From NCBI GenBank assembly GCA_037903475.1, contig JBAJFG010000079.1:1550001-1614000 (forward strand): a DNA stretch of 64,000 nt. Direction: 5' to 3'. This stretch comes from Ancylostoma caninum (Eukaryota; Nematoda; Chromadorea; Rhabditida; Ancylostomatidae). The position numbers and the translations under genes were made by a program. The notes beneath the pieces are model-generated. The model worked only from the letters and a program-made list of their open reading frames with translations. It searched no databases and was not told the DNA's origin. Position 1 is the stretch's first letter. Every line of letters starts with the position of its first letter. Positions 11,771 through 25,015 of this stretch are shown here, in pieces.

Positions 11771-12420
11771 CGCCGCTTCGCGGATGACAGTGATTTTCTG
11801 CGAAACTACATAGCTCCTAAACGGTTTGAAGGTTAACCCTTATTATGTTCAATATAAAGAGCTTCTACATGGTATGAGTAGCAACACAGGTCCTCACGTG
11901 GTCAAGCCGTTTTCATTTGAGATAGCGCTGAAAGTCGAAATTGTTATGGTTCGGGCACAATTAGCTTTTAACAGGAATAAACTGCGTAAATGTTCTATTC
12001 CTATTTTGTAAGCACAATATTAAGCTCATGTAGTGCACTATTTGTTCCCCTGACCATTAATTTCTAATTGCTATTACTACTTAATGCTTTAGAAGGGGAG
12101 CAGCGAAAATTTCGTACAACTCTGCTGTATTTGGATGATTCACGGCTCTGATTGCGAAATCACACTCGCTTCATCATTGGTTCTCCTATTCTGCTTTAAA
12201 GATCAAAGATATTCCGTTTTCGTTGCAAATTAGATGTCCTAATTGAAGATTTCCATGTTTTACACATACATATACCATGGGCGTGTCATTGGGCGTGTCG
12301 ATTTTCGCAATTGAGCCCGTGGCGGCGGGCAAAAGAGGTGGGACGAGGCGAGTGGATCAATGACAGCCTGACCTGTCATCCCTCGCGCGGCGATGGGGGG
12401 GGGGGGGGGTCTGCGCTTTA

Positions 12421-12722
12421 TATAGAGTAAGATCCAACGGACAAAAACACATGAAACCTATACCGTTCGACTCAGAATTGTGCCCTCATGTGCAACGTCA
12501 GGGTCTTTTGCCGTTTCCGAGAAAAACGATTTTATCGATTTTTGGCCCGTCCCCATCACTATATAGTAAAACTCATCTCTTTGTGTGTCTGTTGGTAATC
12601 GCTTATATCTCACGATCCAACGGACAAAAACACATGAAACCTGTACCGTTCGACTCAGAATTGTGCCTTCCTGTGCAACGTCAGAGTCTTTTGCCGTTTC
12701 CGAGAAAAACGATTTTATCCAT
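12421..12722 (+). repeat. Second copy of the 177-bp direct repeat family
   Basis: A 5'-truncated unit (12421-12563) is joined to a nearly full unit (12564-12722). Both carry CATGAAACC...TTCGACTCAGAATTGTG and end at the same CGATTTTATC motif as the copies near 11.6 kb. Like those, they border TATA-rich sequence and a GCTTCGC tail. The family is unknown to me; it has no coding capacity. Confidence 0.75.
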
Positions 12723-13088
12723 CTCAGCTTCGCCGCGCTTCGCATAGATGACGTTGATTTCTTGCACAGGAGCACTTGTATTATAGTAAATATGAACGCG
12801 TTTACGTCTTCCTGGTGGTGTCTAGCAACCGCAACCTAATTTGAGTAACACTGTGCCACCTATTTGTATGTGATACTTCTCAGCAGTCACACCTAGAAGC
12901 ACTAGATCAAAAAGTTGCTCCGCATATACACAATGAAAAACTATTCTTTAAAAAATCCATAAAATAGCACCGAAAAAGAATTGGGAAGAATGTACCCGTC
13001 ATACACAACTGCGGCAAAAATCCGAAGGCCGGTAACAACGAGATCGAGCGAGACAGAAATCTCCTTCATCAAAGCAATATAGCACCAC

Positions 13089-14248
13089 TCAATCTGCGAA
13101 CTTCCATTCTTGTCTACACAGTGGACACTGCGGCTTCGGAGTGTTCTGTGCATCCGTCCATTTCACTATGCAGTGCATGTGGAATGGATGTTTACACTGA
13201 CCCAACACCTGAAACTCAGTTATCTACGTTTACAGCATTTTACAAGTCATTTGATGGTAGATCACAGAAGCGGGGAATTATGAAGGCAATATGTGCAGTC
13301 TATGGCGGTGTTTATGGTTGATTCGCGTCAAATTTGACGCAGCGATAGCCTGATCCTGCGAAAACGCTTCCACTGATGAAATTTACAGATTACAAAAAGG
13401 ATGAAACTGACCAAGGGACACTCATCTCCAGGACACTTGCAATCCACACAACACGCTTCAAAAGGCATACGACAAATGCCGCATGTATCATCACCGCCTT
13501 CAATCCATTTCCACTCTGCAGTAACCTGAAGAGCTCGAGATTTACAACCGCGTTAAACATATATGATTCGAACTGCTTCAGAATGAAGTTAGGACGCTTT
13601 TCTTTGCTGAATAACATCGGACTAAGTTTTCTCTTCGGAAAATCACGGGTCGTCATCACTTAAGTTACCTTCCTCAACAAATAAGGAAATAAGAAAAAAC
13701 CTTACAAATAATTTGTTGACTTTGATCTTCAGGCGAGTGTTTGTTGGTAACTCAACGGGAGCAGCGCGAACTGTGGGTGTCGCATTGAAGTTCTAAATGT
13801 TCAAACAGATACATTTTTGCTCTCTGAGTGGGACAGTAGCAGAAAAACAACTGGTCACTTTGAAAAAAAAAACTGAATTAAGTAGGGGAGAATGAGAAAC
13901 AATAGTGTTAGATAGGAATAGGTACCTTTTTTCTCAAAGCAACCATTGGGGCACCATCTTCATCCTCACCATATGACGATCCATTTGAGGAGCCGCTATA
14001 AGTCTGTAATGGAACAATCAAATTAACACTGAGAACCGTTTCTTCTGATCTGACAAGCGGGTTAGGAATCGATATCGTGGCTGCTAGACAACATATAAGA
14101 AGTTGTAAGGATAGTAAACAAAACATACCCTGTCATCCTCTTCGTCCTCTAGCGGCTCGTCCACAGCACGACTTGTAACCTCTGGAGCAGAATTGACCTG
14201 TTGACCGTTCTCATCTGCGACAACGTCTATGTCCATTTCCTCGTCCAT
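13089..14248 (-). CDS. ANAPC11: Anaphase-promoting complex subunit 11 (RING-H2)
   Basis: Five exons on the minus strand, 14129-14248, 13926-14003, 13706-13792, 13412-13513 and 13089-13208, each a multiple of three, give 167 residues ending in a TGA. APC11 is the catalytic RING subunit of the APC/C ubiquitin ligase and recruits the E2 enzyme. The core is unmistakable: [50 protein letters not shown], with the zinc-binding Cys/His set of the RING-H2 fold. The Trp after CPLV in vertebrates is Leu here (VLGQC). Vertebrate APC11 is 84 residues; this one carries about 85 extra N-terminal residues rich in Asp, Glu and Ser ([10 protein letters not shown]...EDEEDD...GEDEDG) encoded by the first two exons and part of the third. 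Exon 4 uses the second of two overlapping AGs (GCAGAG). Confidence 0.92.
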
Positions 14249-16573
14249 TCTCTATATTAAGTGATTTGTTCCCTAGTAGCATGACCCTATACTAGTTCAA
14301 ACATACTAATCCAGTACAGCCAAACACCAACAAGTGTTCCGAACCTATGAGCTCGCCTAATACACACAAGGAAATAACTATTAAATGTGCATCCTTCATA
14401 AATAAGGAGGCAAACCGTATTTACTCCCGACGGTCTAACAATCTACCACAAAGAAATGTAAACAATGTGTTTAAGGACGCTAAGATACTCATGGTTAATT
14501 ACCAGTGAACATGGGTGGTAGAAAACCACTCGAGAACAGGAAAAAAATTCTACGCCCCAATCCGCATTTATTGCGCCATTTGAATTTTTTTTGCCGTGGA
14601 GCACGTCAGCTGTGAATACACGGGAATTGATCGTTGAGGCATTTTGTCCTGCTGGAGCTCTGTCGCTGAATACTGTTCTTTCTGCCCACTTCTTCCAGAA
14701 AATAAAATTAGACCATGATAAATCACTCTATTCTGTGATTCTTAGTTCTGTAGTTAGGTGACATGCCCGCAAGTCTCGTCAAATCCACCTTTACTTCGAG
14801 TTTTGGCTATTCTAAAAAGTTGGGTGAACAGAAGTCAGTAGGTTTCATGTACCAAGTCGTTTTGCACTGGAGCAATCTACCGTTGTTCTAGCATGATGAG
14901 TAATACGCTTTGTCTAGCGCTTCCTTACTGGTTGTAACTTATTGGCGAGTAATGCTTCCTCTTCTTTTTGTTTCATTTTCCTTGCTTTTTTCATTTTCAT
15001 TTTCTTTTCGAGAATGAAGCAGTTTTTGTTGATGTAGTAGTAGCTGTGATCGCAGGAATCGTTCATAGACACATTATAGACTTGAGATTAATATTTTCCT
15101 TTTTCTTTGCGTGACATATGGGTTTTTCATTATAACGACCACGGACTCTGAACTAATAAAATTAAGAAAGTCATTCACTAGTGGACCGAGTAGTTTAAAC
15201 ACGTAAGAACCACTAAGCTTCGCAACTAGCCGCAGGAATCTCAACGTTGTGTCAAGACGAGGTGATGAAGCTGCCGCCATCTGGCACCTATCCTCGTCTG
15301 TCAGTGCAGCTAATGACGCGCATGGTGCACCTTATACCGCCAAAAGAATTAATAATAAGTTTAAGCGAGATTTTTGAAGCATAAGTAGAACGAAGAGCAT
15401 TAAAGCATGAGCAGCAGAACATTGTGGTCATTGATGAGTTCTTTTTTCGCCTATGAACTTTCGGATAATTCGCTCTGTGGTGGAGCTGTTTATCCGAATC
15501 TAGAAGGCAATCAATATGTTCATTTTTAATGCAGACTTTGTATCGCCATATTTGGAAAGCATTTTTTTGGCCTATTACAGTATGTTTTTTGTTTATTTCC
15601 ATAAGGAACTCGTCCTTTCATGAAATAATCAATGTTAGATGCGCAGATGATTGCTTTTGCAGACCGATACTGTTTTTTAGCGAAGTAGTGAAGCATGATG
15701 GTTAACCGGTACTGTTATTTATAAACACAAAAAAGCATTGAAAAGTGTATACTTTTTCGGAGTTATTGATTTTTCTTCGAAGGGGAAATCCGCTTGATGA
15801 CCAGTGTATGAGCGCATTTATGCAAGGGAAAAAAGGACGGCACCAATAGAATTCAATTTTCCAAACAGAGAATGGGGAACATTAAGCGGGTTGTCCATGG
15901 ATTATTGCTCATAGGAGCAACAGATGTTGAGAGGGGGAGGCTTTTGTAAGCAAATACTCACTGAAAAGTGACACTTGAACAATCAAAATTAAGGTACTTC
16001 AAATTTATGATCAAGATTTCGGCAAATTTAAAAAGTCAAACTCCTCCGCTTCTTACCCCCACCTACATTCAGCTTACAACCCCACCGTGTCACCTGCCAA
16101 AACGATCCCTTTCCCTCGTACATACGACCCCATCAGCCATAAGAAGTCCTCCACCATCGTGTTCATTTTTGGTCGCAGGTTTGAATCGGTTCGTTTCTCA
16201 CCTCTATAAGAATCTTATCACTGTTTATCAATTGAGGACGACTCGCAAAAGCTATCCCAGCAGCTACGCTCTATCATACGTTTTTCATATGTCCAGGTAG
16301 TAATTTCATGGGAGTTTTTTTTTTGGCTGATTGGTTTATGCATTCGTACCTATTTGCCTAACATCCTTAGTTTATCATGCATAGAAAGTAATATAGTCAG
16401 AGAAGATCGTTCGCCTCCTCTATCGGATTTGCTCTTTCCAAGCTCAGGTTCCAGTGGTTGTTCGAGACGTACATAATAGATTTTTTTTAATTTTTCGCTC
16501 ATTTCTCGGGATCTTCTTCTGTTAGCTCTGGTACTTTCAGATTCTCCCTTGATTTTTTGTTTACTTGGCTCAG
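14249..16573. other. Intergenic between APC11 and iPLA2 (head to head)
   Basis: This 2.3-kb interval must hold both promoters, because the genes diverge. No conserved gene is recognised. A minus-strand frame at 15074-15280 (MAAASSPRLDTTLRF...) has plausible amino-acid composition but no motif and no clear splice partners, so I do not call it a gene. Confidence 0.4.
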
Positions 16574-19500
16574 ATGTTCAAAAGTCTGAGAGAATTAGTG
16601 TCTAATCCAAGTCCTGAGGGAATCCTCTCTGCTGCCAGGACGGCTGTGGCAGAGTTTACGCACAGGCAAGAAAAGCCACAGGTGCAGAAGGCAAGTGTTC
16701 ATCCTAATTCAGTTTTCATCCATTTTCAAATCATTCTTTCTTTCTTTGTGTTGCAGATTATTAAGTTGAGCCCAAGTCGTTTTGACAAAATGTTGAAGTT
16801 AGATAACCTCAAGAATGTGTCTTGCCACTCAGAAAGTGTTGATGGTGCAGCTGTTTTCCACACCGTGTATATTGCTGACCATCTGGTTAGTTTGCGGTTA
16901 ATCTCACACCTATATTTACTTCATGAGTTTCTCATGTAATAATATTTACATGTCTATTGCAGTCCTTAATTAGCAGCAATGATGAGAAAGTCATACGGAT
17001 GATGAGTAGCAAATTGGATACACTGATTGGTTCAGTAGAAGGTGAGATTTTTTATTTATTTCTGAGAGATTCAACGTTACTGGAGATATTAATCCCTTTG
17101 CATTATTGTTGCTGTTAATGCGTCCACACACATGCTCAATTGCCCTTAATGGGAATGCGATTGCAACGAGACGCGCATTGGTTATATTAGACCCAATTAT
17201 GTCACAATGGGACGGTAATGCTTATGTACTCTGTAATCCTGAGCGACCTATTGACGAAGCTCTCCGTCATCCATCCTGGTATTATCAGCATCTAGCATAA
17301 TCCCACATTGATATCCCAAAAAGTTAGAAAAAAGGTTTTCTTTCCATCGAGGCCTTGCGCGCGTTGGTATTGATAAAATCCATATTTTGTACAGCAGCGG
17401 ATTATCGAACACTCGCAACCCGCATGTGCACTTACCAATGATAGAGCATTACTCATAGATTCGTTGCTCCAGTCCTTCTCCCGGAAGAACGACTCGGTTT
17501 TGATGTGAGGTGATCGGCAAAGCCCCAAAGTAACTGTGGTCATGTTGCGAACTACAACTAGCTGACGCTAAGCGCGCGGATGTTGATTGCTGATAAATGA
17601 AGGAGCATGATTTTCCTAGGTTTACTTTACGACTCTCTGTAGGAATTCGGAAGAAAGTGGTAATAGCATGCTCACAATGAGTAATAGTGATAATCCTGAA
17701 CTACCGCTGAAATAACACTGCAAAATGAATACGATATTTGTTTGCGGCATGAAAATGCACTTCTGTATACACAGTTTGGGCGATTTTTTACGAATATTTT
17801 GAGGCTTCTGAAATACAATACCGGCCGAAAACGTCAAAACCCGTCAAAAAGGTTCCCAACTCGACAGGGGTTCTTATTTGCCAATTCTTCTATTCACTGC
17901 TGACTATATTGTATTATAGAATCTTAAAACCGTTCATGTGCACTTCTTGTATTTAATTTCAGGTGAATTTCAGGGAAGAAAATAAATGACAATGAGCTAA
18001 CAACTTTGATGAACATCGTTTCCACCGAACCTGAGTGGGGAACAGTTCATTATGCAGCAGCTTGTGGATTTCTTGGATTTCTCAAAACTGCACTTGAAAA
18101 GGATAGTCAAATGTATGTTTGTGATTCTATGGTTGCACAATTGCAATGTAAGTTATGGAATATGGTTTGAACTGCATTTACGCAACAATGGACTCCTGTC
18201 CTCTTTTGCTTCCAAATGTTGTTTTCTAGAGTTTGATTGTTAAATAATTCTGTACTTTTTATCTCATGTCTCCATATATTCCGTCATGGTCTTACTCAGC
18301 TCGCAAGTAATATTTTTACTCGAAAGAGAAGTTGGTTCTGCGGATGTGCACTTGCGCATTTGCGTGTGAAAAGTAAACGGCTTATGGGTCAACCGTCTCG
18401 GGCTTTTCAAAGCTGGCTTCAAAATTAAAAGAAATGGAGGGAAAGAGAAAGACAATTCTTCCGCCGTCTGAGGTTTATGACTTGATCGCATCTGTGCAGT
18501 CTATGCTTGCCTTACTGAGTGCCTTGTTCTATTCGTTTTCTACTGCCCTTGCACCTGAGGAGTATTCTGGAAGCTTTTTTTTTCGCCAATTCCTACTTGA
18601 TTTTCAATAATGTATCTGATTACAGTAAGCTTCCATTGTTTTTATTAACGACACGTCCCTTTGATATCATCAATTTCTCTTCCCAAACCTTAAATACCGC
18701 TGTTACTTAAGAGTGCTGGGTTTTGCTACCCCAGATGGTGACTTTCCAATTCACATTGCGGCAAAATGGGGTCAAGTCGAAGCTGTGCGAGTTCTTCTTG
18801 AGCACGGAGCAGACTTATGTCAGCGAGACGCACAGGGACGCACAGTTGTTCATTGGGCAGCTGCAAACAGTGCTTCAACTCTAAAGGTACAACATGCACA
18901 CTGCAAACATTGATGCGAGGAGTAAGCTATTTTTTTTCTTTCAGGAGTTATCCACCGAGGCTGCATTTAGTAAAGCGGTTACTGTGCAAGACGAATTTGG
19001 ATGTTCACCTCTTGCATTAGCAATTCGTGAGGCAAACGTCGAATCCACCAAAATCCTCATGGGTTCATTTTCATCTTGAATTTTTCCATTGTTTCTGCGT
19101 CTTTATTCTGCCTTTTCTAAGCTTGTGCAGGATCTGCTGCGACCACAACCACTGGCCCATCCCCGCTATTGACTGTTCTGTCAGCGATGGAATATAGCGA
19201 AGCTTTGGGGAAGTGAGTTCGTGGGTGAGCATTAGGTGTTATGCACTCTGGAATGGACCTTCGTTTAGCTGTCTCGAGGTGGTTGTCACCATACAACCCT
19301 CTGTTGTGGAACAAGTTGACGAAACCGGGAAATGTGTTCTACACTTGCAGCTGAACAAGAGAGTCAGTCCTTGACTTAATCGACGTTCACACCACTTTTG
19401 TATTTTGACTTAAATATTTGAATTTCTGTTTCCAGGTTTTGATGAAAGTGCTGAAACATAGTTATGCAAGCGTGAACTTGAATCTGCAGGATACGGAAGG

Positions 19501-22500
19501 TCAAACGCCTCTTCACATGGCTGTCTCTAGAGGTATGGTGAATATTCGTTCTAGCTTCTTTCTATGTATGTAGTTGGAATCGAAATGTGTGAGGGATTCT
19601 GAGCATCAATGGAAAAGTATTTTTCTGTACTTCTCATTTCCATGTGTTACCAAGGGGAAAGTAAGTTTCTTCTTCTTGCTGGATGAGTCGTTTTCTTTCT
19701 CGCTTCTTTACATCCTTCTTGTTTCTTTACTTCTTTCTTGCGATGACATAGACTCACCTCACGGAACAGCGAAAACTTGAAACTTTCGAAACGAGTTATT
19801 TTTGACCCAACACTGGAGCGTATGTCTTCGAAAAAACTTCGATCTTGTCATACTTGTGGAAACAAGAGAAGAAACTCTTTCTTGGCGGTGTTGTAGCTAG
19901 CTTAAACTTCAGGCTTAGAGAGGTACCGTTGATCAAAATAGCTTTCTCCATATAAAACGAGAAGAATTTTATTGGAACAGCATGTAGGACAAATTGCGAG
20001 AATTTTGACGAATTGTAATGAAATATAAAACAGCAGCGATTCAAGAAAGTTTGTTGAGTGATGGAATATGTTTAGATTTTTGAAAAAAAAAACAAGATGG
20101 GATACATATGGTAATATATAAGCCTATTAGCTTATTCCACTTCCTTTTTCTCTTAACAATATACAAATCCTTTCTTCAAATTGCAGCGGATGTTGGATCT
20201 GTTGTTGCGTTGCTTTCCTATGGTGCTGACGTCAACGCACCTGACAAGAAGGGTGTTACTCCACTAATGAAAGCTGTCCAGGTGACCATGGGTTAAGGTT
20301 AAGTGCTATGCTAAGGTTTTTTCTACTCAAGGTTTTCATCAGGCTGGAAGTCTGGACCTGGTGAAGTTGCTAATTCTCTTTGATGCTGACATCAATGCAG
20401 TTGATGCACAAGGGCAATCCATTCACGAGATAAACAAATCTTCGAAGAGAAGGTGTGGTTGTTATTCTCACAGTCATCTAACAACCTCAGAGCGTAGAAC
20501 ATCTTGATTCAAAAAGTATCTTCATATCTCTATTCATTGTGCTCATTTGGTCTCTTTTCTAATCGTAATTTTCTGACTCCTACTGGAGACAGCTGGTACT
20601 AGGTGTAGTAATTTTGCTGAAAATGTCCTCAGTAATCTCTCAAGCAACAGAAGATGGAGATACAGCTTGAGATTAGGAATTTCTGTATGGGATGCTTGTT
20701 TATCTTCGGCTCTTCACATTTTGCGAGCAGGGTCAAGCGTAGTGTTGGTAAATATTCGATCCCGAAGCGACCCCCCTCTTGCGGACGGGAAAATGTGACC
20801 CCCTCCCAGAACTTAATTTTTTTACGTTTTCAGTCATTGTATTTCAACAACTTCCAAAATATCCGGAAGATATTTTTTGAATTCAATTTTCAAAATTAAT
20901 TTTTCACTTTTCAATTTTCAATTTTTATTTTTGAATTCCAAGTTTTATCAATGAAACAACCAGTCCGTTGGCACATGTCCATCCACACTACACATCTACA
21001 CACTTATTGTAAGCAACGGGAGTGACGCAGAAGTCGTAGCCATGTTCAAACAGGCCTAGGGTTCGATCCCCGCCGGAGACTACTTTTTGCAAAATGGAAA
21101 AATGTATGTGGAGCAGTCGAAAGTCAAGTTTCTATGTGTATGAGCAAAAACAAATTGTGAGGACGTTTTTTTAAGCTGTGAAAGTGGCGTGTGAGTGGTG
21201 TCCTTTCACTCAGAATTAGAATCGTACACGTGCAGATGTAAGGTTGATTGTCACGAATTTTAAAAGGGTTGGCACGTGACCTGGGAAAATGGCTTGAGTC
21301 GTTCTGCTATCAGGAAGATTTGCGCTTTCTGATGCACATCTTCTTGTTCTAAGAAATTTGGTTTATTACAGCTCAATTTGGGTGGAAATTCGTTGGTAAA
21401 AAGGTGGGAAAATTGTCATTTTTACCAACGGTTTACCATCGGTTTACCAACGGAATAAAACTCCCTTCAGGTAACTTTGAGAGCTGAAATTTTGCGTGAA
21501 CATAGAGATTGACTTCCTCTTTCAGAATCATTTCCAAGGTTTTGTCAGCTTTCAAATGTTCGCTGAAAAAAAAGCCATGGAAGAAAAATCTGATTCCTGG
21601 CAAGTTTAAGATTGCGGTGTCAATCTGAGGCAAATAACTTCATGGTTGCTTTGTATGAGGGAACAGCTTCAACGCATTACAATAGAGGAAGAATTGCTCT
21701 TTCTTATGCGCAGGGTCGCTTTTTACAGAATTTTCTGATTTTGTCAGTAATTGAGTGTCAACATACATCAAATTTAACAAATTTTGCGGTCATGTCTTAT
21801 GTGGTCTTATCGCTATAAAAGAATTTCCAATGAACGAGAAGCCGTGGAATTTTGCATTATCATAAGGTTTGATTCTGGGGAACAGCTTCCATAGCTCTGG
21901 AGCACCATGTGATGTGCAAAGGTCATAGGATACCATGTACGGAATTGCATTTGGAGCTACATATTCACTGGGCCCTAGGAGTCGATTTACAACCAAATAA
22001 AACGTCCAAGAGTAAGAAGAAAGTGGTAACCGTCGATTTTACACTAGTTATCCATCGTACTAAAAGAAAAAGAGCATGTTGAAGTGTTTGCAACACTAAC
22101 ATCCTTGCGAAGAATCGAACTTGGATCTCGGTGATGAAAAACAAACTTCCCTACCTTGCTGTTATCATACTACTCTCTTCAGGCGACCCCCCTTGGTAAA
22201 CTACCACCGTACGCTTGACCCTGTTTGCGAGCATTACTTGCTGCGTATCACAGTTGGAGTACGTGTTTTCAGAGCTGATATTGACGCTTTGCTGACGATA
22301 GTAACCCCGCCGCCAGCTCCAGTGTGCACGGAACAAACGAAAAGTATCATGTTCCTACATAACTTCGCATTCTTTTTTCATTTTCTGACGACTTCGCACT
22401 ACCGGAATGATTCTTCAGCACCATGGGACTACCAGCAAGAGTCAGCCATCCAAGTCCAGAAAGAAAATAAAGAAACTGGTGGTGAACGTGTTAATCTCCT

Positions 22501-25015
22501 TTCGCTCGACGGAGGTGGAATTCGTGGTCTTGTTGTGATACAGGTGCTACTATTCTATATGTTTTCTATTCCTCATCTCAGTAGTAAGTTTTAGATGCTT
22601 TCGGAACTGGAAAAGAAATTTGGTACAGATTTATTGTCGTCGTTTGGATGGTTGGGTGGTACCAGCACCGGAGCGATATTAGCATTAGCTCTGAGCCAAG
22701 GCAAAAGCATTGCTCATTGCCGATCAATGTACTTCCGCCTTAAGGTAATCGAATTTTTTTCCTGTCAATAGCGAGCGGTTAACCTCGTTAACTTCACTTT
22801 TTTTTCCAATTAAATGTAATATATGATTGGAGGAAAACTGACTTCCTTATAATTAATGCTTTTGGGATGTTCTCTTGCTTTTTTTCCCAGGCAATTTATT
22901 CCTCAGCAGTTGAAAGGTCTTCAGATTGTCCACTGAGGATTACTTTTTGCCAATGAAGCTTTTGAAAAATATCATCCAGTGAGTATTCAGATCACATTCT
23001 GAGGTTTTGGTCTTTGAGTCCTCGCAAATGGAAGTTCTTGACACCTCAAATGGAGTATGAATATCCCATCAATAAGATATCTTAACATGTAACGTTTCGC
23101 TACCCATTGTCCGCAGTACTTGTTCGGTACGATTCCAGGATGAACTTTTCTGTGGCGAACGACCATATGATGGAGCAATGTTGGATTCTTTCCTTCGTTC
23201 TGAATTCGGAGAAGACACAACTTTAGCAGACATAACATCGAAAAAGTTAGTGTGCGTTCGCATTCTGATTTTCGGTAACTAGTAGACGATGAAATGCAAT
23301 TAAGGGTCATGGTTACAACTTGCTTGGCGAATGTCTGTCCTCCTCAACTCAAACTCCTCCGCAATTACCAGTTGCAGTGTTCGGAGGTAGAGAATTCTAA
23401 CATGGGATTCGGTTTGCCAAAAAATGTGCTTGTGCGTGAGGCTGCTCGGTGTTCCAGGTAATTTTTTCTTGATACCCGTAATGCTACTGTAATTCTTCGA
23501 TTTAAAACTACCGTTTAGTGCTGCACCCACGTATTTCCCACCATTTGACAAAAAGTATGTAGATGGAGGTCTGCTAGCAAACAATCCTTGTCCTCAACTT
23601 CTTACAGATGTGCAACTTTTGAATACCAGTCTGAGGATGGCGGTGAGTTTTGAATTGTAGTTTGGCTATGGAATTTGGAGCTCCCACATTTTTCATTCAT
23701 TGTAGCATTTCTTCGTTCTTTGAATAAAGAAGCGTGCTAGTCCTTCATCAGTTAGATGAAGTAATACACCACTCTATCAATCCATCTACCATCCTTATTC
23801 GCGTGATATAAGCTCAGAACATGCATGTGCGGCAACTCGGAGTGAAAGTCACCTGCTCGCTGTGTCATTTTGTTTCACTTTTGGCCATATATCAATGAAT
23901 GCGATGAACATTGCCGTCTATGCTGCGCATACTTCTTGAGATGATAAAGGCGTCAGCAAGGTGGAATGGCTAGTGGGTATCAGAATTAGTGGCTAATTGA
24001 AAAGCTTCACTTTTCATCGAGAACAGAAGTCGCCAAAAAAGCCGCGTTAATTATGCACCAACCTAATATTGCTTGTGTCCGTTATCATTTTTTATTCCAT
24101 TGTTGTTTACTGTTAGATTACTCATTATTTATTCATTATTTCCGGAATCATATTCTTGTTGGGTGAGCGAATTTTGGGAATAAAAATTGGTATTTATAGG
24201 AACGAAGGGAACTTTTGTTGCCTATGACCTACAAAAGGTTTTTGTTCATCCGCTGGCAGCAGGAACCCTCTGTAGATGGAAATAATAATGAACCCTGGTA
24301 GACAATACGAAGTGCCGACGCAGCCCGGCTAGAGAAGTATTCACGCATCCCAACTAGTAGAGCGCCGCAACCAAATTATGCATCTTAGATTAGCCTTATT
24401 TTTCCATGGCAGCTACCATCTCTAATCCAGTTGATAGTGATTCGGGTTTTTTTCCTTCCAGGGGAAGCCTGAGCAATGCTATCGGATTGGCTGTGTGGTT
24501 TCTTTGGGAACTGGACGAGTTCCAGAAGCAGCCGTCGAATCGCTTGATCTCAGTGTTCCTAAATCATTCATCGACTTTGCCTCAACTTTCCAGAACAAAC
24601 TTTCACTTATCAGCCATCTGAAGAATTTGCTTCTCGATCAGGTGTGCTTAAATCACTAGTTATCATTAGAAATGGTGTGAATCATTCTGAAGATTTGCGG
24701 CTTTCCAGATAGGAAGGGCGGACGGGACTATTGTCGAATGCTCGAGAGCTTGGAGTTATTGCATTTCCGCACCATTCTTTAGATATTCACCAAAGTTAAG
24801 CTATGCTGTGGAATTGGATGAAACGGACGATTTAAAATTAATCAATATTATGTGGGGAACGAAGGTGAGCATATTCAAGCACTAGATTACTAATAATATC
24901 CCCGTGATATTTAAAAGGAAAACCTATTTCAACATAAACTTTGAAGGTATATATGAACGAGGAGAGTTCTTCTGTCGGACAGTTGATTGATCTACTGAAA
25001 TCGTGTGCGAGGTAG
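16574..25015 (+). CDS. PLA2G6: Calcium-independent phospholipase A2, group VI (iPLA2-beta-like)
   Basis: Twenty exons join in phase to 819 residues (human about 806): 16574-16690, 16757-16885, 16963-17041, 17974-18112, 18712-18886, 18945-19062, 19131-19212, 19269-19362, 19436-19532, 20187-20281, 20343-20452, 22183-22343, 22419-22543, 22595-22744, 23139-23245, 23305-23457, 23519-23642, 24462-24641, 24709-24864, 24947-25015. The enzyme hydrolyses the sn-2 ester of phospholipids. The N-half holds ankyrin repeats ([47 protein letters not shown]). The patatin domain shows the oxyanion loop DGGGIRG, the nucleophile elbow GTSTG with Ser near residue 531 (codon 22664-22666) and the catalytic Asp in [10 protein letters not shown] near residue 659. 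The initiator directly follows a TTGGCTCAG acceptor, possibly a spliced-leader site. Intron 1 uses a GC donor. Exon 5 acceptor (CTTAAG) is weak. Confidence 0.92.
20453..22182 (+). other. Long iPLA2 intron 11 with a tRNA-like remnant
   Basis: This 1.7-kb intron separates the ankyrin and lipase exons. Positions 21023-21083 contain GTGACGCAGAAGTCGTAGCC followed about 25 bases later by GGGTTCGATCCCCGCC. These resemble the D-arm/A-box and T-arm/B-box of a tRNA, but no complete cloverleaf closes, so a tRNA pseudogene or tRNA-derived SINE is more likely than a functional tRNA. The rest is AT-rich with no coding signal. Confidence 0.4.

Larger units (their letters stand above)
10864..13088. other. 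Gap between RMC1 and APC11 with repeats
   Basis: No gene recognised. This stretch holds the RMC1 3' UTR, the direct repeats described separately, a run of 13 or more G residues around 12396-12410, and GC-rich debris (12285-12400). The two genes converge here, so both 3' ends should lie in this interval. Confidence 0.5.

Noticed and set aside
13121..13321. Plus-strand ORF starting [10 protein letters not shown]
   Set aside because: It is the antisense shadow of the last APC11 exon; the minus strand carries the RING-H2 motifs in phase with four other exons.
15074..15602. Minus-strand hypothetical gene between APC11 and iPLA2
   Set aside because: Plausible composition, but no motif, no consistent splice partners and no recognisable homologue.
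21023..21083. Functional tRNA gene
   Set aside because: B-box and partial A-box are present, but acceptor and anticodon stems do not pair.
22745..23138. Extra iPLA2 exon [15 protein letters not shown]
   Set aside because: Exon 22595-22744 joins directly to 23139 in phase and reproduces the family's FRxK-DE(L/V)F junction; the insert would add an unmatched block and meets stops.
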